Shown piece after piece: positions 8,987-15,918 of a DNA stretch of 34,607 bases. The notes below the pieces were generated by a model. It worked only from the letters and a program-made list of their open reading frames with translations, was not told where the DNA came from and made no database searches. Position numbers and translations under genes: made by a program. Numbering within the stretch: the first letter of the stretch is position 1; every line of letters starts with the position of its first letter. The stretch is from an uncultured Mollicutes bacterium (lineage in GTDB: Bacteria > Bacillota_I > Bacilli_A > Acholeplasmatales > Anaeroplasmataceae): assembly GCA_945923475.1 (NCBI GenBank), contig CAMELE010000021.1, positions 1 to 34,607 of the forward strand, read 5' to 3'.

Positions 8987-9085
8987 AAGATAGAGATTTA
9001 TTATAGCTTTATCGGCAAATAATGAGAGACATTGTCATTAAAACGTAAAACCGTCATTATTTAACTATTACAACTGTGATGTATT
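8987..9085 (+). repeat. Recombinase-tail/tip-junction module, copy 2
   Basis: This is the degenerate partner of 7983-8082. It encodes KIEIYYSFIGK-stop at 8987-9022 and reaches the RHS tip start GTGATGTATT at 9076. Upstream (8875-8986) I see no coding sequence and no recombinase N-terminus. Confidence 0.65.
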
Positions 9086-9115
9086 TTGGATGAAACAGGC
9101 AGTTTGAATAATTAA
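9070..9115 (+). pseudogene. Orphan RHS tip 3, degenerate
   Basis: The translation TTVMYFG-stop followed, one base out of frame, by DETGSLNN-stop recreates the RHS junction (-PVMY-DETG-). One extra base (GG in ATTTTGGATGAAAC) breaks the frame and a stop follows within eight codons. The next ~130 bases (9116-9244) give no readable tip domain in any frame, though an immunity-like gene survives after it. Confidence 0.6.
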
Positions 9116-9253
9116 CTGCGGTGTTGATTTGTGTTAAAGTAGTGTTTGTTGTTGCAGGTGCAAAAACACTGTATTTTGGTTTGGAGAATTTAACGAGCTA
9201 TATAATTGGGTTAATTATTTAACTATTTTGGCTTACAAGGAGGTATGTCATTA

Positions 9254-9562
9254 GTGAATGAGATTTTATTTGAAACTAAAAAAATTGTTTTTTATAGAGA
9301 AAAATTATATATAAAAGCAAAAGAAACATATATTGAATATAATGATATAGAAAGAATGTTTTATGCAAAATGGAGCCTCAAAAACTATTTTAAGGGTTAT
9401 GGTTATGGTATTTATGAGAATCCTGGATTTTTGTTTATTATTTTAAAAAAATGTTCTAATTCTAAAGGCGTTTATTGTGTTCATGAAAAATATGAAAATA
9501 TGAAGAAGTTGTATCAAGTAGTATTACTTAAAAATAGGACTCATTTTGAATTGAGAGAGTGA
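9254..9562 (+). CDS. Orphan immunity-like protein of silent cassette 3 (PH-like)
   Basis: AAGGAGG at 9237-9243 is only one base from ATG 9245 but ten from GTG 9254, so I prefer the GTG start (102 residues). The protein is beta-rich then helical, with the same kind of strand found in the other two PH-like candidates (YIEYNDIERMFYAKW; compare LPFDDITCIEEI and IDIENVIEIRP). It lacks membrane segments. The toxin tip before it is dead, so this would be a leftover immunity gene. Function is inferred from position and resemblance only. Confidence 0.5.
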   Translation: MNEILFETKKIVFYREKLYIKAKETYIEYNDIERMFYAKWSLKNYFKGYGYGIYENPGFLFIILKKCSNSKGVYCVHEKYENMKKLYQVVLLKNRTHFELRE

Positions 9563-9589
9563 CCAGCTCTAATTAAATAATAAATCAAG

Positions 9590-9752
9590 GTTCACATCAA
9601 GATGTATAGGACTACGGTCTTATGCATCTTTTTTCATATTAAGGATATACATTACTCTATTCTTCAATAAATAGTTCCAAGTTTGTATCATTAAGTGTTG
9701 GCATCAAGGTGAGTCTAGATGCCACAATATACAAACTACCTATATAATAAGA
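9590..9752 (+). repeat. 163-bp direct repeat, copy 2
   Basis: This is the second copy of the element at 5980-6142, differing at four positions, two of them in the last ten bases. It starts 28 bases after the last immunity-like gene, so the two copies occupy equivalent positions after cassettes. The UACG terminator hairpin (9601-9634) is unchanged. Confidence 0.9.
9601..9634 (+). terminator. Rho-independent terminator with UACG tetraloop (repeat copy 2)
   Basis: The stem, tetraloop and T tract are identical to 5991-6024. It insulates the RHS array from the downstream pot operon. Confidence 0.75.
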
Positions 9753-9843
9753 GATACTGGCTAGTATAGTGAAAAATAGAATGATTTCTATTTAAGTAGG
9801 GATTATTTCAAAGAAATAAATAATATTTTTTCAAATTATATTA

Positions 9844-9872
9844 TTTACATTAAATATGCTTTATGATATTAT
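9844..9872 (+). promoter_or_regulatory. Candidate sigma-A promoter of potABCD
   Basis: TTTACA (9844-9849) and TATTAT (9867-9872) are separated by 17 bases, with the PotA start 73 bases downstream. It is the only good promoter-like pair between repeat copy 2 and potA. Confidence 0.55.
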
Positions 9873-9945
9873 TTATGCAGTTATATAGAATACCCTCTTT
9901 TGGATATTATTAAAAACCAAATTATTGTATATATAGGAGAGAGAA

Positions 9946-11718
9946 ATGGCCCGTACTTTAGTAGAACTTAAGGGAATTAAAAAGGCATATGGAGAAAATG
10001 TAATCCTAGAAGACTTCGATATGTCAATTAACGAAAATGAATTCGTTACATTACTTGGTCCATCAGGATGTGGAAAGACAACTTCACTTCGTATTATTGG
10101 TGGATTTGAAACGATGCAAGAGGGACAATTATTGCTAGATGGTGAAGAAATTCAAATGTTACCTAGCCATAAAAGACCAATTAACACAGTGTTCCAACGT
10201 TATGCATTGTTTCCTCATTTAAACATTTATGATAATGTTGCATTTGGTTTAAGGAACAACGTATATTCTAACGTCTATGACCTAGGTGTTATGGAAATGA
10301 TGGAAGAATATGGTTTTGACGAAGAAGAAATAGATAATGTTATTAAATTTCTTTCAAAAATTGATAAACCAAAAGAGGTTAGAAAGGCCGCAATTCAATA
10401 CTTTACAGATTTATCTGTTACAGAAGAAGTAAAAAATGAAATAGCAGCTATTTCTAAGGAACAAAAGAAAGCTTTAAATTATAAAGGCTTGTTACAAGAA
10501 ATTTTAGATCGTCGTGATGTTAAAATTGAATTAAAGAATGATACATTCAAGGAAACAGTTAATTCATTGATTAATGATTTAGCAAACGAGGATGTATATC
10601 AAAAAATGCTAAATAGAATTTCAAAAAGATCATTCAAAGAAGAAGTAATCAAAAATGAGGTTACAAAGGCATTAAAGCTTGTTAATCTATCTGGATATGA
10701 AGACCGTCAAATTTCTTCACTTTCTGGTGGACAAATGCAAAGAATTGCAATTGCAAGAGCAATTGTTAATAAACCACGTATTTTACTTCTAGATGAGCCA
10801 CTTTCAGCACTTGACTTAAAGCTTCGTAAGAAGATGAGACTTGAGCTTAAGGAACTTCAACAAAAGCTAGGAATTACATTTATTTTTGTAACTCATGATC
10901 AAGAAGAAGCTATGGTTATGTCTGATACTATCGTGGTTATGAATGGTGGTAAGATTCAACAAATTGGACGACCAGAAGATATTTATAATACACCAAATAA
11001 TAAATTTGTAGCTACATTTATTGGTGAGGCTAATATTATTCCAGGTGTATATTCAGATAAGCGTCGTTTAACTATGCTTAATAAGACGTTTAAGGTTTCA
11101 TCACTTGACCTTGAGCCAGGTGATAAAGCTTATGTAATCGTTGAAAAAGAAGATTTTGACGTTGTACCTCTTGAATCAGCTAAGCTAATTGGTAAGGTAT
11201 TATCAGTTAAGTTCCAAGTAAATTCATATATTATGGATGTTGAAATCAATGGTACAGTTGTACACGTATCATCTGAGGATAAATTCAACGTTGGTGATGA
11301 GGTTGGATTTAATGTAACTCCTAACAATATCTATGTTGAATCAATTACTGAGAAGAAAGAAAAGCTTTTAGCTAACTATGATGGAGCTAATATTTTAGAA
11401 AGTACATTTGTTGGTGAAAATGTCTTCAATTTCTTAGGTCAGGATTTTGATACATATATTACAACATTCGAAGTAGGCGAAAAGGTTAATGCTGTTATTC
11501 GTCCAGAGGATTTCGATTTAGTTTTAGATGACCCTGACTCAGCAATATTACAAGGTGTTGTAACAAAATCTGTATTTACAGGTATTCATTTTGAAATGCA
11601 TGTTGAATGTGAAGGTATGGATTTACTTGTTGAAGATTATCAAAACGTTGAGGTCGGACAACGAATTGGTCTTAAGATTGATTCATATGAAATTCATATG
11701 ATGAAGGATGAGGATTAA
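9946..11718 (+). CDS. potA: Spermidine/putrescine ABC transporter ATP-binding protein PotA, enlarged form
   Basis: This is the ATPase of a polyamine importer. Walker A is GPSGCGKTT (~39-47), followed by a Q-loop region VFQRYALFPHLN, signature LSGGQMQRIAIARA (~259), Walker B ILLLDEP (~280) and H-loop THDQEEA (~316). At 590 residues it is far longer than the usual ~360-380. About 130 mostly helical, charged residues (~103-235) replace a dozen-residue link between the Q-loop and the signature. The C-terminus also carries two successive TOBE-like units (about 380-465 and 480-585), each opening with a PEDFD/KEDFD-type strand. Enlarged PotA proteins are known in mycoplasmas. AGGAGAGAG precedes the start; the stop shares one base with potB. 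Confidence 0.93.
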   Translation: MARTLVELKGIKKAYGENVILEDFDMSINENEFVTLLGPSGCGKTTSLRIIGGFETMQEGQLLLDGEEIQMLPSHKRPINTVFQRYALFPHLNIYDNVAFGLRNNVYSNVYDLGVMEMMEEYGFDEEEIDNVIKFLSKIDKPKEVRKAAIQYFTDLSVTEEVKNEIAAISKEQKKALNYKGLLQEILDRRDVKIELKNDTFKETVNSLINDLANEDVYQKMLNRISKRSFKEEVIKNEVTKALKLVNLSGYEDRQISSLSGGQMQRIAIARAIVNKPRILLLDEPLSALDLKLRKKMRLELKELQQKLGITFIFVTHDQEEAMVMSDTIVVMNGGKIQQIGRPEDIYNTPNNKFVATFIGEANIIPGVYSDKRRLTMLNKTFKVSSLDLEPGDKAYVIVEKEDFDVVPLESAKLIGKVLSVKFQVNSYIMDVEINGTVVHVSSEDKFNVGDEVGFNVTPNNIYVESITEKKEKLLANYDGANILESTFVGENVFNFLGQDFDTYITTFEVGEKVNAVIRPEDFDLVLDDPDSAILQGVVTKSVFTGIHFEMHVECEGMDLLVEDYQNVEVGQRIGLKIDSYEIHMMKDED

Positions 11719-12515
11719 TGAAACGATTTAAAGGTTTTGCTATACCATATTTTGTATGGCTATCATTACTTGTTGTTGTGCCACTTGTGTTAATGCTAGT
11801 ATTAACATTTCTTCATACCGACGGAATGAATTTAACAGGTGCTCAAGCGACTTTAAGCAATTATGCTGAATTAACAGATATAACATATTGGGAGGCATTA
11901 TGGAATTCCCTTGTTATTGCCTTCTTTACAACAGTTATATGCCTTTTAGTAGGATACCCTGTTGCATATTTTGTATCTTTTTCTAATTTAAAGCATAAGG
12001 TATTAATTTTACTATGTATGATATTACCAATGTGGTGTAATTCAATGCTAAGAATTTTATCTTGGTATAAATTATTCTCATCTGATTTATTATCTGGACT
12101 TAATCTAATTGGTAGTAAAGGTGCAGTTATTTTTGTAACAGTTACAACCTATTTACCATTTATGATTTTCCCAATTTATACAATTCTTGAAAAAATGGAT
12201 AGAAGCTTAATTGAAGCTTCTAAGGATTTAGGTGTTCCAGCTTGGAAAACATTCCTTAAGGTTACACTCCCATTATCACTTGATGGAGTTTTATCAGGAA
12301 TGATTATGGTATTCTTACCAGCCGCTACAGGCTTTGCGATTTCTGCAATTATAGGTGATGGTAAGGTTAATATGATTGGTAATATTATTGAAAATATGTT
12401 TAAAACAGCTAACAACTATAATTTAGGTTCATTGTTATCTATATTTGTAAGTATTATTATTGTCTTCTTCCTTGTTGTACTTGGAAAAGCAAAGAAGGAG
12501 GATGGTATTATATGA
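11718..12515 (+). CDS. potB: Spermidine/putrescine ABC transporter permease PotB
   Basis: This 265-residue polytopic membrane protein has about six hydrophobic helices and a binding-protein-dependent permease EAA loop (LIEASKDLGVPAWKTFLKVTLP). It forms the channel with PotC. Its start overlaps the potA stop (TAATG) and its stop overlaps the potC start (ATGA), so the operon is translationally coupled. Confidence 0.92.
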   Translation: MKRFKGFAIPYFVWLSLLVVVPLVLMLVLTFLHTDGMNLTGAQATLSNYAELTDITYWEALWNSLVIAFFTTVICLLVGYPVAYFVSFSNLKHKVLILLCMILPMWCNSMLRILSWYKLFSSDLLSGLNLIGSKGAVIFVTVTTYLPFMIFPIYTILEKMDRSLIEASKDLGVPAWKTFLKVTLPLSLDGVLSGMIMVFLPAATGFAISAIIGDGKVNMIGNIIENMFKTANNYNLGSLLSIFVSIIIVFFLVVLGKAKKEDGII

Positions 12516-13348
12516 TGGAAGCTACTGGTATTAAAAAATACCTTCCTAAAATCTTAAAATGTGCATTTGTTGTTATCGCAATGCTTATGATGTACATTCC
12601 TGTACTTGTAATTGTATATCAATCATTTAATAGTGATGCAAACTCGATGCAAGCACTACATTTTGGTAAATTTACGTTTGCAAACTATAAAGAAATATTT
12701 ACTAATGCAAAGCTATATCGTAATATTTTAGATTCATTATTAGTTTCATTTTGGGCAACATTGATTGCAACTGTATTAGGTCTATTCTCATCAATAGGAA
12801 TTAATGCCTTAAGTGGTAAAGCAAAAAAAACAATCAGCTTCTTAAATGAAATGCCAATGATGCAATCTGAAATTGTAACAGGAGTTTCAATAATGCTAAT
12901 ATTTAGCTTGTTATTGCCAATTATTCCTCAGGTATTTGGTTTCCCAACAATGCTTATTGCTCACGTATTTTTTACTACACCATATGTAATTTTGATGATT
13001 TTACCTAAGCTTCAACAAACTGATGAGTCTTTATTTGAGGCTGCTCAGGATTTAGGCTGTTCACCAATGAAGAGCTTGTTTAAGGTTATTATTCCATCTT
13101 TACAAACAGCGATTATGACTGGTGCTTTACTTGCATTCACATTGTCAATTGATGATTTTGTTATTTCATACTTCACTCAAGGAAATGGATTCTATAATTT
13201 CTCAAATTATGTATATAACTCATATACAAAGAAGAATTTCTCTGCTGGTGCATATGCATATAACGCATTACTTACAATGGTAACTTTAACAATTGTACTA
13301 GCAATATCACTTAAAACCTCAAAAAAGAAGAGTAAGAAGGTGGCATAA
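12512..13348 (+). CDS. potC: Spermidine/putrescine ABC transporter permease PotC
   Basis: This 278-residue permease has about six helices and an EAA loop (LFEAAQDLGCSPMKSLFKVIIP). It has tandem start codons, ATG 12512 and ATG 12515, with AAGGAGGATGG upstream; either gives the same protein bar one residue. It pairs with PotB in the membrane. The stop shares a base with the potD start. The C-terminal tail is Lys-rich. Confidence 0.92.
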   Translation: MMEATGIKKYLPKILKCAFVVIAMLMMYIPVLVIVYQSFNSDANSMQALHFGKFTFANYKEIFTNAKLYRNILDSLLVSFWATLIATVLGLFSSIGINALSGKAKKTISFLNEMPMMQSEIVTGVSIMLIFSLLLPIIPQVFGFPTMLIAHVFFTTPYVILMILPKLQQTDESLFEAAQDLGCSPMKSLFKVIIPSLQTAIMTGALLAFTLSIDDFVISYFTQGNGFYNFSNYVYNSYTKKNFSAGAYAYNALLTMVTLTIVLAISLKTSKKKSKKVA

Positions 13349-14673
13349 TGAAAAAGGTATCTATAATAGGAATTATAATAATTATCTTTACAATTTTTGC
13401 CTGTATTATCCTTAATAATGGTGGAAAAGCTGACGCATTATATCTTCTTAACTGGGGAGAATATATCGATGAAGAATTATTGATTAAATTTGAAGAGGAA
13501 ACTGGAGTACCTGTAATTGAGGAAACAGTTACATCATCAGAAACAATGTATCAAAAAATTACAGCAGGAACTACAGCATATGATGTAGCTATTCCTGGTG
13601 ATTATATGGTTACTAAAATGTATAATGAAGGACTATTATACGAAATAGAAACTCAAAGTGATTTATATCCTAACTTAAAAGAATATGCGACTATGTTTAA
13701 TGATGATTTAACCAAAATTAGAAATGATAACATGTCAGATACTATGACATATTGTATGCCATATTTCTGGGGTGCATATTCTATGGTATATTCAACTAGA
13801 AAGCCAGATGTAGCTAGCGTTGTAGCTAATAACGGATTTAAGGCTTTATTTGATAGAAGTCTATATACCTCAAATGTTAATTTGGGTATGTATTCAACAG
13901 CTAGATGGGCACTATCAGCATACTTAATGAGTAATGGTATCAATCCAAATGAAGAAAATATTGATGATGCCAAGGCTGTTTCAGATATTAAAAAGGCTTC
14001 ATTTAATGTATGGGGAGACGACCAATTAAAGCGTAAAACTGCGACAGGTGATCTTGATGTTATTTTTACACAACTTGGAGATTTCTTTGATGCAGTATAC
14101 CTATCTTTAGAAGAAGGATTAGATACACAAAGTGATAATGGCTTGGGACTTGATGGCTTAGAGTTTAATGTTTGTGTTCCTGAAACTACTGCAGCATTCT
14201 TTGATGCAATGGTTATTCCAACAACATCAAAAAATACAGCTTTGGCAAATAAGTTTATTGATTTTATGCTTGATAGTGATAACGCTTATCAAAATGCTTT
14301 AGCAATTGGATATTCTCCAACACTTAAAAGCGTAATAGATTTATTTGAAACAGATAAGGATGAACTTTATTTTGAGGATGAAGAAGACTCTTCAAGAAAT
14401 GTAACGCTTGGTGATTTATGTGAAAAGTATCCAGTATATTTAAACCCACTTGTGAACTCTAAAAATGTTTATTTATTTGAGCCAAAGGAATCAGCCTATA
14501 TGACAAGATGCGAAACTATTGTTAATCAAGCAAAAGCTTCTGTTAATACAGAAAGTAACGCAGGTACAGTTGTTTGTTTTACTGTATTAGGAACTGCTTT
14601 AGCTGGTGTAGCAACATATGGGGGATTTAAAGGATATAAGTATTACAAGAAGAGAAAAAAAGTAAATGGATAA
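13348..14673 (+). CDS. potD: Spermidine/putrescine-binding protein PotD, apparently anchored at both ends
   Basis: This extracellular substrate-binding protein (441 residues) has the type 2 periplasmic-binding fold start seen in PotD/PotF (LLNWGEYIDEELLIKFEEET). The N-terminal hydrophobic segment (~4-21) contains a Cys, but the sequence before it (IFAC) is a poor lipobox and hydrophobicity continues past it. It is therefore more likely an uncleaved anchor than a lipoprotein signal. Residues ~411-432 form a second hydrophobic helix followed by a Lys/Arg-rich tail, an unusual C-terminal membrane anchor. AGAAGGTGG precedes the start. The gene overlaps the next one by 8 bases. The C-terminal helix is the oddity to check. 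Confidence 0.9.
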   Translation: MKKVSIIGIIIIIFTIFACIILNNGGKADALYLLNWGEYIDEELLIKFEEETGVPVIEETVTSSETMYQKITAGTTAYDVAIPGDYMVTKMYNEGLLYEIETQSDLYPNLKEYATMFNDDLTKIRNDNMSDTMTYCMPYFWGAYSMVYSTRKPDVASVVANNGFKALFDRSLYTSNVNLGMYSTARWALSAYLMSNGINPNEENIDDAKAVSDIKKASFNVWGDDQLKRKTATGDLDVIFTQLGDFFDAVYLSLEEGLDTQSDNGLGLDGLEFNVCVPETTAAFFDAMVIPTTSKNTALANKFIDFMLDSDNAYQNALAIGYSPTLKSVIDLFETDKDELYFEDEEDSSRNVTLGDLCEKYPVYLNPLVNSKNVYLFEPKESAYMTRCETIVNQAKASVNTESNAGTVVCFTVLGTALAGVATYGGFKGYKYYKKRKKVNG

Positions 14674-15055
14674 TCAAAAATATGTTTTAAGAAAACTTGA
14701 AGAGGCCAAACAAAATATTCTAAAAACGTTAGGGCCAAAAGATTCATATTCAAAAAGCGATGTTTTTAAAATGCTTACTAAGTTTGGGTATGTAGAATCA
14801 TTAGCATTAGATGAGGCACCTATGTATCTGCCTAGTAAAGGATATTGTTTCGACTCAATAAGTGAGTTTACAAATAGTTTTATTCAAAATAATTCAAACT
14901 ATCAAATATATGCAATTAGAATGGAACATCATTTTAATTTATTTGTGGTTTCATATGAACAAAACATTGCGAATGCATATTACAGTGTAAATATATCTTT
15001 AGAGACTATGGATATATGCTATATTTTAGAAGTTATGACTAATCGTGATTTATGA
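14666..15055 (+). CDS. Hypothetical protein at the end of the pot operon
   Basis: This 129-residue soluble protein has a helical first half (MDNQKYVLRKLEEAKQNIL) and a mixed second half with aromatic strands. It overlaps potD by 8 bases and precedes a terminator, so it is cotranscribed with potABCD. I recognise no family, signal peptide or membrane helix. A role linked to polyamine uptake is only suggested by position. Confidence 0.7.
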   Translation: MDNQKYVLRKLEEAKQNILKTLGPKDSYSKSDVFKMLTKFGYVESLALDEAPMYLPSKGYCFDSISEFTNSFIQNNSNYQIYAIRMEHHFNLFVVSYEQNIANAYYSVNISLETMDICYILEVMTNRDL

Positions 15056-15075
15056 TTAGTTATAATTTTTGTTTT
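15037..15075 (+). terminator. Terminator of the pot operon
   Basis: ACTAATC/GATTAGT arms overlap the stop codon of the last gene and are followed by a T-rich run (ATTTTTGTTTTTT). The stem is modest, so this call is moderate. Confidence 0.5.
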
Positions 15076-15102
15076 TTGCTTAATATAATAATGTATCTAG
15101 TA

Positions 15103-15131
15103 TTGACAAACCAATAAATAAAAAGTAAAAT
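15103..15131 (+). promoter_or_regulatory. Sigma-A promoter of the valine T-box operon
   Basis: A consensus TTGACA at 15103-15108 is followed after exactly 17 bases by TAAAAT at 15126-15131, immediately upstream of the T-box leader. Confidence 0.75.
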
Positions 15132-15134
15132 TTA

Positions 15135-15354
15135 GACAAAGCTGTGAAAAGAAGAGTAGTTTATTGTTTCAGTTTTAGAGAGACCTTGGTTGGTGGAAAA
15201 GGTTAAGGATAATAAATGAAGGTAGTCTTGGAGCTAAAAAGATGAAATTAAGTAGTTTTTTTCGGGTAATTCCGTTATCAATTTCAAGAGCTAGCAAATG
15301 CTAGAATTAAGGTGGTACCGCGTTAATGACGTCCTTTTTAGGATGTCTTTTTTT
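15135..15354 (+). ncRNA. T-box leader, valine-responsive (specifier GUA)
   Basis: The T-box sequence AAGGTGGTACCGCG (15309-15322) precedes a terminator hairpin with arms GACGTCC/GGATGTC (15328-15347) and seven T. The Stem I element GAAGAGTAG is near the 5' end. Aligning the specifier region with the methionine T-box further along (TGAAGATGGTC there, TGAAGGTAGTC here) places GTA at 15222-15224 opposite ATG, matching valine and the downstream valS. Uncharged tRNA-Val should stabilise the antiterminator, with UGGU pairing to the tRNA ACCA end, and allow read-through. Confidence 0.93.
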
Positions 15355-15372
15355 ATTTTGGGAGGTGGTAGC

Positions 15373-15918
15373 TTGCGTATCGAGACACCTAGATTAATAA
15401 TTAGGAATTTCTGCTTAAATGACTTAGATCGATTTGATAAGATGAAATCAAATCCTAAACTAGCCTATATGGCAGGAATTAAGCCTCATAATAGTAAAAA
15501 AATCAGTCAAATGCGACTAGAAAATATTTTATATTATGATGATTATTTTGCAATTGTTAAGGATGATATCCTAATTGGAGATCTTAATTTTTATAAGGAT
15601 CCAGTTCGAGTCGCCAGCGATGCTTTTCAGCTTGGATTTATGCTAGATGAGGAGTTCCATCATAAAGGATATATGAAAGAAGCGTTAACTTATTTTATAC
15701 CATATATTTTTAAAAAGCATCAAATTGATATATTAACATGTGTTACTATAATTAATAATTACGCAGCTCAAAAAACTATTGAGGCGTTAGGCTTTAAATA
15801 TGATGGAATTATTAGACATTATAAAAGATTATATAACGATGATATGGTCGATTGTAAAATATATACAATGACTAAAGATGAATATGAAAGGAATGATAAA
15901 ATATGGCACATGAATTAA
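15373..15918 (+). CDS. GNAT-family N-acetyltransferase (RimJ/RimL-like)
   Basis: The start is TTG 15373 behind GGAGGTGG (15361-15368); the ATG at 15298 lies inside the T-box sequence and cannot be the start. The 181-residue protein opens with the RimJ-type strand RIETPRLIIRN. It has a beta4/acetyl-CoA region (LGFMLDEEFHHKGYMKEAL) and ends with the GNAT segment NNYAAQKTIEALGFKYDG followed by YKRLYNDDMVD. It probably transfers an acetyl group to an amino group of a protein or small molecule; the substrate is unknown. It shares the valine T-box with valS and overlaps it by 16 bases, so its supply rises under valine or tRNA-Val shortage. Confidence 0.85.
   Translation: MRIETPRLIIRNFCLNDLDRFDKMKSNPKLAYMAGIKPHNSKKISQMRLENILYYDDYFAIVKDDILIGDLNFYKDPVRVASDAFQLGFMLDEEFHHKGYMKEALTYFIPYIFKKHQIDILTCVTIINNYAAQKTIEALGFKYDGIIRHYKRLYNDDMVDCKIYTMTKDEYERNDKIWHMN

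Noticed and set aside
5980-9752. A CRISPR array, because of repeated sequence
   Set aside because: There are only two long copies 3.6 kb apart, with no short regular spacers and no cas genes.
12176-14000. Long minus-strand frames opposite potB and potD
   Set aside because: They are antisense shadows of well-supported transporter genes.
15037-15354. Taking the T-terminated leader before valS for a simple terminator
   Set aside because: The conserved T-box sequence, Stem I element and GTA specifier show a T-box.
15298-15372. An ATG at 15298 would extend the GNAT protein by 25 residues
   Set aside because: It lies in the T-box sequence and runs through the leader terminator; the TTG at 15373 has a strong GGAGGTGG site.
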